DNA of 64,000 nt. It comes from Acidobacteriaceae bacterium dw_441 (GTDB lineage: Bacteria; Acidobacteriota; Terriglobia; Terriglobales; Acidobacteriaceae). The position numbers and the translations under genes were made by a program. Location of the stretch: contig JAAVVA010000005.1 in assembly GCA_018449715.1 (NCBI GenBank), forward strand, positions 248,001 through 312,000. The letters are read 5' to 3'. Under the pieces are notes generated by a model. The model searched no databases. It was not told the DNA's origin and was given only the letters and a program-made list of their open reading frames with translations. The first letter of the stretch is position 1. Each line of letters starts with the position of its first letter. This document shows positions 21,401 to 29,343 of this stretch, in pieces.

Positions 21401-21796
21401 CGTCTGCAGCTCGGAAGAGGACGCGTGGACTTCAACCGTTTGCTCGGAAGTGATTTTGAGGCGTTCGTCCGCACGTGCGGTTACGTTCGCTCGGACGTCC
21501 AGGCCATCCACAGCGACGGAGGCGAAACCGGGGGCGGAAATTTGGACACGGTAAACTCCCGGCGTCAGGTTGTGAATTTCATAGTTTCCCGCTGAGTTGG
21601 AACTCACGCTGGCCGAGACGCCCGTCTGCTGATTGGTTGCTACAACTATTGCGTTCGGGATGGATTGACTTGAGGGATCAGTTATATTGCCGACGACTGT
21701 GCCATACAGAACCTGACAGCGTGCAACACATGCTGGGAGTTGGAGTGCTGCCAGCGTAAGGCCTACTCTTAAGAAATTTGTGAATCGATTCCGCAT
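18431..21796 (-). CDS. TonB-dependent receptor with carboxypeptidase-regulatory domain (Oar-like), second copy
   Basis: A 1,121-residue outer-membrane receptor of the same family as the one at 9358, though clearly diverged. Signal peptide to about residue 27, Cna-B-like domain (GTVVGNITDPSSQSIPNA, GNYEIHNLTPGVYRV), plug with LSSRELSNLPIGG and TKSGTNEFHGTLWE, then the barrel with several GGPILRNRLFFF and YVGSQG-type strands and the final RVSGRFSF. The missing conventional TonB box is typical of this family. The region upstream has an inverted repeat at 21921-21971. The metallo-hydrolase follows downstream, giving an uptake-plus-hydrolase pair. Ligand unknown. Confidence 0.93.
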   Translation of the reverse strand: MRNRFTNFLRVGLTLAALQLPACVARCQVLYGTVVGNITDPSSQSIPNAIVVATNQQTGVSASVSSNSAGNYEIHNLTPGVYRVQISAPGFASVAVDGLDVRANVTARADERLKITSEQTVEVHASSSELQTDSGVLHGQLSSRELSNLPIGGYGNYQSLINLTPGATPSRYQNAVMDTPSRSLTTNINGASRTSNITSVDGAAIQQVYLPHHTLYNPPTENIQSVDIVTNSFTAEQGLAGGAAISVLTKSGTNEFHGTLWEMHTNSAMAARNYFYNKTYFAQAGDAPPKNILNQFGANIGGPILRNRLFFFSGFEGISQRQLYATITSVPTDAMRAGDFTGLTTIYDPTTGNTDGTGRRSFASQNSDGRNAIESGISPAANRVLALIPHANLPGTSNNYSVSGIDAIDRFSFDEKVSWQVSPKSSLFGKFSYLLAYVKAPSALGIGGGSGLISGGGSGYSRSNVYVGGLGFTHIFTPTLLLDANFGIGHNYVSVLESDYNTDLGTSLGIPGIGDGNGSGSYGPDLNQKGLPSFAVTGFETFGHTDGWNPEIRDDLTLTYVGNMTWSHAKHTIRFGLQMMNNRMSEYQPQRGFGPVGGFTFTGGVTALNGGASANSTNAFAQFLLGLPDSMGRSYQYLNPIIGREWQYGLYAQDQWQASRKLTLTYGLRWELYPIMVRADGKGMERYDMTTNQVILGGVGSNPSGAGSRSSKLQFGPRLGLAYRMNEKTVLRGGYGISVDPYPFSRAMRDPYPVTIAQTINANNSYQSAGNFVTGLPGFDTVAPVINNGFAQLPLTAYTKTLPAGTYRRGYIESWNATVERMLPWDLNLAVSYVGSQGIRQTAYIEANAGQTPGLGAAGQPLYAAFRRNAQTQVITPFGTTHYNALQASLKHPFKHGVLLTAAYTYAKSTDLNTDDDSTPLFNAVAYQYRNKAVSDFDRRHVLALGTTAELPFGRNHLLLKDPGIARAILGGWKVNALLSAYTGLPFTPLASGTSLNAPFNTQVANRVKSEVATLGGIGKTATWFDTSAFAPVTTAAFGTASRNSLRGPKGAGLDLGLSRTFIIMDRMHFEVKGEAFNLTNTPFFANPANNVSSSNFGQITATAGGVADARVLRVSGRFSF

Positions 21797-21920
21797 GATT
21801 CCTCTTTTTGATTGGCGTCACTTCGCCCGGCCTCATCAAGAATGGAGGGGAACTCATTCCTCGCTGAAACTGGGACTTCTCCACCATTCCCCTTAGGGAA
21901 GGGGTCCGGAAAGTGGTGAT

Positions 21921-21971
21921 GAGGGTGAGAAGTGGAACGAATCAAGGGGGTGAGTAAACCTTCTCACCCTC
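21921..21971. repeat. 12 bp inverted repeat in the divergent intergenic region
   Basis: GAGGGTGAGAAG (21921-21932) and CTTCTCACCCTC (21960-21971) are perfect inverted copies separated by 27 bases. They lie between the TonB receptor start (21796) and the winged-helix gene start (22074), so a regulator-binding site or an RNA hairpin in one leader are both possible. Confidence 0.5.
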
Positions 21972-22073
21972 TATAAATTGCACAAATAAAGCAACTTACA
22001 ATCATTACGCGGAGAGCTTTGGCGAGATTTTAAAATTGCGTGAATAGGAGTCAAGCGGCAAGGTTGAGACAGT

Positions 22074-23072
22074 TTGGTTGATAGTGAGCGCAGTATTCTT
22101 AAGTACGGGAAGACTCCCTTGCTCCTCTTAGATCAAACGAAATTGCGCGCACAGGTCGAACGGCTTGCTGCCAGCGCTGAGTTCGCACGGGCGGACCGCA
22201 TGGTCCAGTTCCTGCGATATGTCGTGGAAAAGACCTTAGACGGTGACACGGCTGCCCTGCGAGAACGCCAGATCGGTATTGAGGTCTTCGAGCGGTCTCC
22301 TGATTGGGACCCTAAATTAGACAACATCGTCCGCAGTGAGGCGCGGCGGCTTCGCGGAAAGCTGGAAGCATACGCGGCAAGCAACGATCCTGATGAAACT
22401 GTCCGCATCACTATGCCGACTGGAGGGTATGGTGTGCGGTTTGAAGAGCTTTATCCTGAAGCTGCCCCTTCTGTAGAACCTCCCGCCTTCCATGTGCATA
22501 TCGCGCAGCCTCCGCCACTCGTCTCCAGTGAAAATATCCTGCAACCCCCGAGTAGACGCAGTAATGCAAATCGAATTAGGCTTTCGCTCATCGGCATCGT
22601 ATGCCTTATAGCTGTGCTCTGCGTCGTTTTGTTGCATCCCTGGAGAGCACATTCCCGAGAGGATGAATACGAGATAGAGCCGTTCTCCTCAGAGGTGGGT
22701 TTGCAGTTCAGCCCGGCTATCTCTCCAGACAATAAGACGATCGCCTTTGTTTGGAACGGTGGTGGCGACCAATTTGACATCTATAGCAAATCGGTCGGTT
22801 CAACGGAATTGCAACGGCTTACGCACGATTCTTTGCCGAGTATCCATCCGGCGTGGTCACCCGATGGAAAGCAGTTAGCGTTTTTTCGCGAAGCTGGGCC
22901 TGAACTTCCTCTAAGCAGAGCAAGCGGAGAAGCCCAGCTAATCGTGCTTGATACCGTCACGCATCGAGAAAGATTGATCCGTCGAATGCAGGATTGGCTC
23001 GGTTTTTGGGGCGCCAATAATCCGCTGGACGGCTCCAGAGACTCTCCTGGAGCCCAGAAGGCGATCAGTTGA
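22074..23072 (+). CDS. Winged-helix/PD40 membrane protein, N-terminal part (frameshifted)
   Basis: The first piece of a protein type common in Acidobacteriota. Residues about 20-130 are a helical DNA-binding-like N-terminus (FLRYVVEKTLDGDTAALRER, GIEVFERSPDWDP, RSEARRLRGKLEAY, ending with an ITMPTGGYGVRF strand). A single transmembrane helix follows near residue 170 (IRLSLIGIVCLIAVLCVVLL), then the first TolB-like PD40 propeller repeats (ISPDNKTIAFVW, WSPDGKQLAFF). The frame ends at 23072, but a -1 shift between about 23020 and 23055 restores the propeller (a WSPEGDQLILTDPSGG segment), so the gene is broken or mis-sequenced. The start is TTG; AAGG lies ten bases upstream. Confidence 0.75.
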   Translation: MVDSERSILKYGKTPLLLLDQTKLRAQVERLAASAEFARADRMVQFLRYVVEKTLDGDTAALRERQIGIEVFERSPDWDPKLDNIVRSEARRLRGKLEAYAASNDPDETVRITMPTGGYGVRFEELYPEAAPSVEPPAFHVHIAQPPPLVSSENILQPPSRRSNANRIRLSLIGIVCLIAVLCVVLLHPWRAHSREDEYEIEPFSSEVGLQFSPAISPDNKTIAFVWNGGGDQFDIYSKSVGSTELQRLTHDSLPSIHPAWSPDGKQLAFFREAGPELPLSRASGEAQLIVLDTVTHRERLIRRMQDWLGFWGANNPLDGSRDSPGAQKAIS

Positions 23073-24346
23073 TCCTGACCGATCCTTCAGGAGGAGAACA
23101 TGGACTGATATCCATATCGACCCTTACTGGAGAGCAGAGAACAATTTCCAGGCCTGGTGGTTCGGATCAGGATTGCTACTCCCGGCTTTCTCCAGATGGC
23201 AGAACAATCGCCTTTGTACGTTTGATCAGCCATGCGGTTGGATATCTGTATACCATCGATGTCACTGGCAACCATCTGAATCGGTTGACGCGAGCGGTCA
23301 AAGATCTACGTGGTATCAGCTGGACCCCTGATGGATCGCATTTGGTCTTCGCTTCCAAGGAGCGAGGCGTCTATCAACTGCGGGTAATCTCTGTGCAAGG
23401 CGGAGAATCGAAGCCCTTACCTGCGGCAACGTCATCCGCTGCCGATCCCTCTGTCTCGTCGAACGGCAAGTTCGTTGTTTTTGTCGAGAATCGCGAGAAC
23501 TGGAATATCTGGCGAGTTGGAATTAAAGAAGATCGGATTGGTGTACCGGAGCGGTTCCTCGCGTCGACGGGACAAAATCATTCCCCGAGCTTTTCACCAG
23601 ACAGCCGCACAATCGCGTTTGTTTCAGATCGCTCCGGCAGTCCTGAGATCTGGCTTTGTGATAGGGAGGGCCAACATTTACGCCAACTGACCCATTTCGG
23701 AGGGCCGTGGCTTGGGACAATCCGCTGGTCACCAGACAGCACCTCCATCGTATTTGACGCTCGTCCTAAGGGACACGCTGCTGTATATAGGATGGCAATC
23801 AATCGCGAAAAACCAGAACTGGTGAAGGAGGATCAACCCTTCGAAGTCAGGCGTCCATCATGGTCGCGCAACGGCAGATACATTTACTTCGATACAACAA
23901 ATGGCGGAGGACTCGGAATCTGGAGACGGGACCTAAGCACGAATAAGGATCAAGTCATCGCTCCGGCCGGCTTCATGATTGGAATCGAGTCACCCGACGG
24001 AAAACAACTTTTCTACCAGGAGAACGGCTACCACCATGTCTGGGTCTCTGATCCTGATGGCGGCAGCCCGAGACAACTTTCGCAGGTCAGTCCCATGCCA
24101 GATTTGGATTGGACTCCTGTAGGGACGTCGATCTACTTCGCCTCTTCAGCGTCGACCGGAGGAACCGACATCCTCGCCTTCGATCTCGGCACTGACAAAT
24201 TAAAAAAACTAGGCCACGTGAGTCAAAATTTGGCTCTTGGAACGCCCAGTTTTATTGTCAGTCCTGACGGACAGACACTTCTATATGCTGCCATCGACAA
24301 CAGTTCAAGCGAGATAAAGCTCCGCCGCGGTAGTTTGCCCCGGTAA
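23069..24346 (+). CDS. PD40/TolB-like beta-propeller, C-terminal part of the preceding gene
   Basis: A 425-residue run of PD40 propeller repeats, each with an SPDG-type turn and a hydrophobic strand (LSPDGRTIAFVRL, WTPDGSHLVFAS, FSPDSRTIAFVSDRSG, WSPDSTSIVFD). It has no signal peptide or separate ribosome binding site, and its frame opens in the middle of a propeller blade begun by the upstream gene, so it is the second half of one split gene of about 757 residues in total. If translated alone from the ATG at 23069, it would lack an anchor. The intact protein would be membrane-anchored with the propeller outside and a DNA-binding-like domain inside. Confidence 0.75.
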   Translation: MILTDPSGGEHGLISISTLTGEQRTISRPGGSDQDCYSRLSPDGRTIAFVRLISHAVGYLYTIDVTGNHLNRLTRAVKDLRGISWTPDGSHLVFASKERGVYQLRVISVQGGESKPLPAATSSAADPSVSSNGKFVVFVENRENWNIWRVGIKEDRIGVPERFLASTGQNHSPSFSPDSRTIAFVSDRSGSPEIWLCDREGQHLRQLTHFGGPWLGTIRWSPDSTSIVFDARPKGHAAVYRMAINREKPELVKEDQPFEVRRPSWSRNGRYIYFDTTNGGGLGIWRRDLSTNKDQVIAPAGFMIGIESPDGKQLFYQENGYHHVWVSDPDGGSPRQLSQVSPMPDLDWTPVGTSIYFASSASTGGTDILAFDLGTDKLKKLGHVSQNLALGTPSFIVSPDGQTLLYAAIDNSSSEIKLRRGSLPR

Positions 24347-24465
24347 TTGTACGACTGAGTTCATATAAGAAGGCATGCCTGTCATGTTCCTGGGATCCTC
24401 GCTTGAGATCGTCGAACAGATCGTTACCATACTCCGAGAAGAGCAAGCGGGTAGAGTAGGGCAAG

Positions 24466-24912
24466 ATGAGTTCAGAAAGGTCACGCCTGAGTGTGCCTTA
24501 TTTCCCGCGTGGCGATGTCAGCGTCTTCGAGCGTATGCGAACCTCTGGGCATGAAAACGACTTCTACATGTTCGAGCAGATCAAACCGGAAGCCGATCAG
24601 ATTTGGGCCGATGCTGCTGTCACGATTCCGGGGATCTTGTTTTGGGCATCGGGTTCTGCTCCGGCAGACGAGCGATGGAATCCTCTGGACCCTGCACGAA
24701 GCCTTCATCGCCCTGCTCCTGGGCCGTTGCCTTCATGGGTAGAACCGGATTATGTGGCTTACAACGTAGCGGAATTCCAGCGCACCGGTTTTCATGAGGC
24801 ACTGAACTACTATCGCGCCGCCGAACTCTATTTCGACCTGTCCGCTGCCTGGAAAGGCGCGAAGATATCTGACCTTCTCCGGCTTTTCCAGAGAACATTC
24901 CACCCCCCATAA
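24466..24912 (+). pseudogene. Epoxide hydrolase core, truncated at both ends
   Basis: The 148-residue frame reads like the cap-domain region of a soluble epoxide hydrolase: LSVPYFPRG, a DFYMFEQIKPEADQ segment, then EFQRTGFHEALNYYR, ending YFDLSAAWKGAKI. The N-terminal half with the nucleophile-bearing HGFP/GHDWG region and the C-terminal catalytic histidine part are absent. After GAKI the sequence departs into about 15 unrelated residues and a stop. So this is an internal fragment left after rearrangement, not a functional enzyme. It lies just before the recombinase cluster. Confidence 0.7.
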
Positions 24913-24948
24913 CCGGAGACCAACCCAGGCAAGGGGTATTGACCCCTT

Positions 24949-25143
24949 GTGACGGGTAGGGGAACAGAACGAAAACGGCAGCCCTCAATCTCCGATGAGA
25001 TCGACGCGACATCCTGTTCCCGTCCTCTGGAAAAGGAGTTGGATCAGGCCGATCTACGCCTGTTCGCCAACTTCTTCCTCTTACTCGATAAATGGGATAC
25101 CCTGCAGGTCGACCAGAACTCCAGTGAACTATTCCGGAAGTGA
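24949..25143 (+). CDS. Small hypothetical protein coupled to the serine recombinase
   Basis: A 64-residue frame starting at GTG 24949. The C-terminal half (ELDQADLRLFANFFLLLDKWD) is predicted helical and looks like the short helical proteins that often precede large serine recombinase genes. Its stop overlaps a GTG start of the recombinase (GTGA, 25140-25143). No conserved catalytic motif. Could be a recombinase accessory factor; I cannot name a family. Confidence 0.45.
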   Translation: MTGRGTERKRQPSISDEIDATSCSRPLEKELDQADLRLFANFFLLLDKWDTLQVDQNSSELFRK

Positions 25144-25964
25144 GAAGCAGCATGACACCAGCCATCATCTACACGCGAGTTTCCAGCCGCGAACAGCAAC
25201 AGGAAGGGTTTTCCCTTGGCGCTCAGGCCAAAGGACTGCGCGAGCATGCTGACTGCCACGACATGACCATCCTCAAGGTCTTCGAGGACGTGGAAACGGC
25301 GAAGGTCTCCGGTCGAAAACAGTTCAACGAGATGGTCTCCTGGCTAAAGAAGAACCGATCCTGCAGAACCCTGCTGGTGGAGAAGACGGATAGACTCTAC
25401 CGTAACTTGAAGGACGCGGTGACACTCGAGGAGTTGGATATCGAGATTCACCTCGTTAAAGAGGGGCAAATCATTTCCAAGGACGCCAAGTCTCAGGCAA
25501 AGCTCATCCACGGCATCAATCTGGTTCTGGCCCGCAACTACTCCGAGAACCTCCAGGAGGAGGTGAAGAAGGGCATGCGGGAGAAGGCCTCCCAGGGTGT
25601 CTTCCCCGGCCATGCTCCCTTCGGCTACCGGAACAATAAGGCCGATCGCACTATCGAGATCGACCCGGTCGATTCGCTTGCAGTCGTTCGCCTTATGGAT
25701 GAATACGCAACTGGTGCGCATACGCTATCAACTCTCCAGAAGATGTTGAAGAACGAGTTTGGCAAGACGATGAGCCGCAACAACATCCATAAAATCCTGA
25801 CAAACTGGTTCTATGTCGGCTTCTTCGTGTGGTCCGGGGAGACCATCACGGGACGCACTCCCTCTTCATCGATCCCAAAACCTTCCAGAGGGTTCAGGAG
25901 GTACTCACCGGTCACAATCGTCCCAAATACTCTAAACGGGAGATCGCCTTTAGGGGATTGCTGA
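25140..25964 (+). CDS. Large serine recombinase (resolvase/invertase superfamily), frameshifted
   Basis: The catalytic resolvase domain is intact: IIYTRVSSREQQQEG holds the nucleophilic serine near residue 13, and KTDRLYRNLKD supplies conserved arginines. The Recombinase domain follows (MREKASQGVFPGHAPFGYRN, then KMLKNEFGKTMSRNNIHKILTN). After WSGETI the frame runs into about 35 unrelated residues and stops. In the -1 frame the protein continues correctly (GTHSLFIDPKTF), so one G seems to be missing from the run near 25853. Large serine recombinases integrate phages and conjugative elements. Start may be GTG 25140 or ATG 25152. Probably inactive. Confidence 0.8.
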   Translation: MRSSMTPAIIYTRVSSREQQQEGFSLGAQAKGLREHADCHDMTILKVFEDVETAKVSGRKQFNEMVSWLKKNRSCRTLLVEKTDRLYRNLKDAVTLEELDIEIHLVKEGQIISKDAKSQAKLIHGINLVLARNYSENLQEEVKKGMREKASQGVFPGHAPFGYRNNKADRTIEIDPVDSLAVVRLMDEYATGAHTLSTLQKMLKNEFGKTMSRNNIHKILTNWFYVGFFVWSGETITGRTPSSSIPKPSRGFRRYSPVTIVPNTLNGRSPLGDC

Positions 25965-26323
25965 ATTGTGCCCACGATGGCTGCATGCTCACCGGCGACG
26001 TTCAGAAGCAGAAGTACGTCTACTACCATATGGCGACCGAAGACTTGCAAAAGGCGGGAGCTATCGATGCAGAGGGTAAGCCGATCATTGATCCAGAAAA
26101 CAATATGAAGACTCCCGAACAAGGAGCCGCCACGAACGTATGGTGCGCCACGAGTCACCAGCTTGATGGCATGGGTGGCGTCTACTGCGAGAACTGCGAT
26201 ATCGCAGTCGCGGTCCCCGCGGATTCCAAGGAAATGCTCGGCGTCAGACCGTGGGCAGTCGATCCAGCTCTTGCAAATCGCCTTTGGAGCCTCAGTGAAG
26301 CACTTACTGGGAAATCCATATAG
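25829..26323 (+). pseudogene. Recombinase middle piece fused to an SDR enzyme tail
   Basis: This frame has two parts. Residues up to about 67 continue the serine recombinase (THSLFIDPKTFQRVQEVL, then a zinc-ribbon start GLLNCAHDGCMLTG). At about 26027, after KQKYVYYH, the sequence changes to MATEDLQKAGAIDAEG and KTPEQGAATNVWCATS with DGMGGVYCENCDIA, which I recognise as the C-terminus of a short-chain dehydrogenase. The SDR part lacks its N-terminal cofactor site. It is a chimera produced by deletion or insertion; neither half can work. Confidence 0.7.
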
Positions 26324-26679
26324 TAATGGGTGCCTTGCCGAAATAACTTCTGAGTGCAACGAATGTGGTCGAGATGAATGGCGCTCATGGCCTAGGATGA
26401 AGCTCATCGGGCAGTCAAAACCACTTCTTCCAATCGGGACCTGGCCAACTACTTTGCGGACTATCCGGACATACTCGCCAAACAACGCTGACTTGTTAGC
26501 GTTCCTTAAAAGCTGAGGAATCGGCTTGCTATCAGGGCATGGCAGGCAGCCTCAAGTCTGCGATGCTCTTGGCATCGCACAACTAGCTCTTTGCGAGGCC
26601 AAGTTCGAGTGCCTTTCATGCGAAGGTTGAAGAGAAGGTGCGTCTGAAATTGCGACGCACCTCTCAAAGGTGAACTGAT
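26324..26679. other. Non-coding stretch after the recombinase remnants
   Basis: About 355 bases without a convincing gene. One frame ends YSPNNADLLAFLKS near 26515, which resembles a cytochrome c-type C-terminus, but there is no CXXCH heme motif and the match is too short to rely on. Probably more debris of the rearranged region. Confidence 0.35.
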
Positions 26680-27429
26680 CTAAACCTGTCCCTGACCGCC
26701 ATCGACGAAGATATCCGCTCCAGCGATGAAGCTAGCGTCATCCGAGGCGAGAAACGCTACGGTCTTGGCTATCTCCTCTACGTGGCCGAGGCGCCCCAGG
26801 GGAACGAAGGAAGCAAGTTGGCTGTACAGGCCGTCCTTCTGGTCCGGAGGCACGAGGCCGCTCAATCCTGGCGTATCGATCACACCCGGACTAACTGCAT
26901 TCACGCGGATCTTGCGGTCTTTCAGGTCAGTCGTCCAAGTACGAGCGAAGGAGCGCACTGCGGCTTTGGTTGCAGAGTAAACGCTGAATGCGGGCAGCCC
27001 CTTAATCGACACAACCGACGCATTGAGAATGACCGCTCCACCATCCGGCATCAATGGAAGTGCCTTTTGGACGGTGAACACGACACCCTTTACATTGTTG
27101 TCGAAGGTATTGTCATAATGCTCTTCGGTAATGGAGCCGATCGGAACAAACTCTCCACCGCCAGCATTGGCGAAGACGATATCTACCCGTCCCTTCTCTT
27201 TCTTGATCTGGTCATAGACCGCATCCAGATCGGCCAGCTTTGAGGAATCGGCACGAATGGCTGTGACATTCGAACCAATTGTCTTGACAGCTTCATCGAG
27301 TGCGGTCTGGCGCCGACCCGTGATATAGACGTGGGCTCCCTGAGCAACGAGTTCCTTAGCACTGCCGAGCCCTATACCTGTGCTGCCACCTGTGACGAGC
27401 GCAATTTTACCTTCAAGCTTCTTGGACAT
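26680..27429 (-). CDS. SDR family oxidoreductase (classical)
   Basis: A 249-residue classical short-chain dehydrogenase. TGGSTGIG (residues 14-21) binds the cofactor; arginines in the TGRRQ turn suggest NADP; FANAGGG is the NNAG-equivalent; the catalytic serine is in NASVVS and the YSATK motif lies near residue 152; the C-terminus VDGGQGQV is typical. It diverges from a TetR-family regulator 111 bases away, the usual layout for a regulator-controlled detoxification gene, and a 17 bp palindrome lies between. Substrate unknown, perhaps a quinone or aldehyde. Confidence 0.9.
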   Translation of the reverse strand: MSKKLEGKIALVTGGSTGIGLGSAKELVAQGAHVYITGRRQTALDEAVKTIGSNVTAIRADSSKLADLDAVYDQIKKEKGRVDIVFANAGGGEFVPIGSITEEHYDNTFDNNVKGVVFTVQKALPLMPDGGAVILNASVVSIKGLPAFSVYSATKAAVRSFARTWTTDLKDRKIRVNAVSPGVIDTPGLSGLVPPDQKDGLYSQLASFVPLGRLGHVEEIAKTVAFLASDDASFIAGADIFVDGGQGQV

Positions 27430-27456
27430 TCATCTCTCCTGCGATACTTTTTGACC

Positions 27457-27473
27457 GCACATTCTAGATGTGC
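27457..27473. promoter_or_regulatory. Candidate TetR operator between SDR and TetR genes
   Basis: GCACAT (27457-27462) and ATGTGC (27468-27473) form a perfect inverted repeat around TCTAG. It lies between divergent start codons at 27429 and 27541, where an autoregulating TetR protein would bind. Confidence 0.5.
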
Positions 27474-27540
27474 AGATTTGGAGATTAGTCGCAAACATTT
27501 TGGAACAATCAGTTAAAATAGTGATCTAAAGGTAGTGGGT

Positions 27541-28146
27541 ATGAGTGAAACAACGTCAGTCAGGATGGGCCGGCCTCGTGAGTTCAGTGAAGATACAGCG
27601 CTGGAGGCTGCCATGCGTCTGTTCTGGGAGAGAGGTTATGAAGGCACCTCACTTAATGATTTGACCGAAGCGATGGGCATCAATCGTGGCAGTCTTTACT
27701 CCACTTTCGGCGATAAGGAGTCTCTGTTTCTCAAAGCGCTCGCGCGGTATGGGGAAGGGCCAACCTCATATCTGAAATTCGCTCTCAAAGAGCCGACGGC
27801 AGTGCGGGTCATCGAAAGTATCTTTCGCGGATCAGTCAACGTACTTGGCGACCCCAAAAACCCACGCGGCTGCCTATCGACCCAGGGCGCACTTGCTACC
27901 GGACCGGCTGCCGCCTCTGTGAAGCAGGCTCTCATCGATTGGCGCAAAGCAGGAGAGACTGAGTTGCTGGCGCGATTCAAACGGGCAAAGGCCGAGGGTG
28001 ACCTGCCGGAAACGACAAACATTTCAGATCTTACGCGTTTCGTATCTACCATTTGGTATGGTCTCGGTGTGCTCGCTGCCAATGGAGACAGCAAGGCAGA
28101 GATGAAACGCGTCACCGATCTAGCTTTGAAGGTACTTCCGATCTAA
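27541..28146 (+). CDS. TetR/AcrR family transcriptional regulator
   Basis: A 201-residue regulator. The N-terminal helix-turn-helix is complete: GRPREFSEDTALEAAMRLFW, then GYEGTSLNDLTEAMGINRGSLYSTFGDKESLF. The C-terminal ligand domain resembles the AcrR-type branch with an LSTQGALATG segment. The ATG at 27541 is favoured over a GTG two codons upstream because AAAGG lies at the right distance. Divergent from an SDR oxidoreductase, which it probably represses along with itself, releasing on binding a small toxic or electrophilic ligand. Confidence 0.9.
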   Translation: MSETTSVRMGRPREFSEDTALEAAMRLFWERGYEGTSLNDLTEAMGINRGSLYSTFGDKESLFLKALARYGEGPTSYLKFALKEPTAVRVIESIFRGSVNVLGDPKNPRGCLSTQGALATGPAAASVKQALIDWRKAGETELLARFKRAKAEGDLPETTNISDLTRFVSTIWYGLGVLAANGDSKAEMKRVTDLALKVLPI

Positions 28147-28401
28147 CTCATGGAGCGCTGCGGCGAAAGTGTTTTTGAGAACACCGACTACTGTAAACAA
28201 TGGAAATTGTGACTCGATTGCTTTAAGGAGATTCGGCTCGACTAAATGAGCCTGGATTTGCTAAGAGGAATTCGGGTGAGAATCCAGAAGGTTTTCTCAG
28301 ATCGCTAGCTACGTGTTACGCCGCATCGAATTATGGTGATTGTCCATATCCTCGGACAAATGATTGTTGCCTCCGCTCGCGATTCTAGAAATCATTCTTT
28401 C

Positions 28402-29178
28402 CTATAATCTCTTCGCGGCAAACTGCGCTATGAAAGATGCGAGTTGCTCTGGCTCATCGATTGGAATCAAATGCCCGCTTTTTGCGATCACTTCTAATGT
28501 CGAATTCGCGATTCGAGAAAGGACTTCACGACGATGCTGCTCGACAGAATCCAAGTTGTCGTGTTCGCCAGCCAGAACCAGAGTCGGAACGGCAATCCTG
28601 GAAACCTCCAATGAGATATCTTCCACAATGCCCACAGTCGGCCATGCGATCTTGGCAGCCGACGATCCCGAAAGGCTATCTTCGACAATTTGCTCCAGAA
28701 TTTCGGGGGTGGGAATTTTTGCGCTCAGAAACCCAATCGTCTGCACAATCGTCTCCCGATTATCGTAAGCATGTAACTGCTGTTGAAAAGCTACTTCTGG
28801 AAAGTGCGTTGGAGTAGGGGTTGCCGGTGCTACTAAAATCAGCCCTACCAAACCGAGTGGGTTTCGCGAAGCCAGTAACTGTGCAACCTTTCCGCCCATT
28901 GAATGCCCAACGAGGATATATTTCTTCAGTCCAAGAGTCTGGATAAGCCCTTCGGCTTCGTCTGCCAGATCTCTGATGGAATAGCCGCTGTCTGGACCTT
29001 CGGACTGCCCCCAGCCGCGTGAATCGTACGCTACGCAGCGGAACCGATCCACGAGGTGGGCAATAGCTCCGTGCCAGGTACGATGTGTTCCTCCCCAATA
29101 GTGCAGAAATATCAGCGTGAGTGCGCCTGCTCCACTCTCTTCAACATACAGGGATAAATTATTGACCGTATATTTCAT
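28402..29178 (-). CDS. Alpha/beta hydrolase
   Basis: A 258-residue serine hydrolase. FLHYWGGTHRTW is the oxyanion-hole region (HG replaced by HYWGG), GHSMGG near residue 95 carries the nucleophile, the acid is in LAGEHDNLD near residue 210 and the histidine in KSGHLIPID near residue 238. The start at 29178 follows a good AGAGGAA site; the longer frame to 29283 has no signal. Convergent with the TetR gene. Fold and triad are clear; the substrate (ester, lactone or haloperoxidase-type) is not. Confidence 0.87.
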   Translation of the reverse strand: MKYTVNNLSLYVEESGAGALTLIFLHYWGGTHRTWHGAIAHLVDRFRCVAYDSRGWGQSEGPDSGYSIRDLADEAEGLIQTLGLKKYILVGHSMGGKVAQLLASRNPLGLVGLILVAPATPTPTHFPEVAFQQQLHAYDNRETIVQTIGFLSAKIPTPEILEQIVEDSLSGSSAAKIAWPTVGIVEDISLEVSRIAVPTLVLAGEHDNLDSVEQHRREVLSRIANSTLEVIAKSGHLIPIDEPEQLASFIAQFAAKRL

Positions 29179-29343
29179 CTTGATTCCTCTCGAATAGCTG
29201 ACGTAATAAGACAGCTGAAGTGAGATGGCAGACAACAGTAGTAGATGATGATGAGACAGCGATGGCTGCCAAGGAAACGGCATGATGAATCTGGCCGTTA
29301 TTCCCTGACAACCACAACCTTCTCTGTGACACGCACGATTCGG

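Noticed and set aside
28240-28330. GAGGAATTCGGGTGAGAATCC, resembling part of a cobalamin riboswitch
   Set aside because: The other conserved boxes (such as the CCCGCNACTGT element) are missing and the downstream gene is on the opposite strand.
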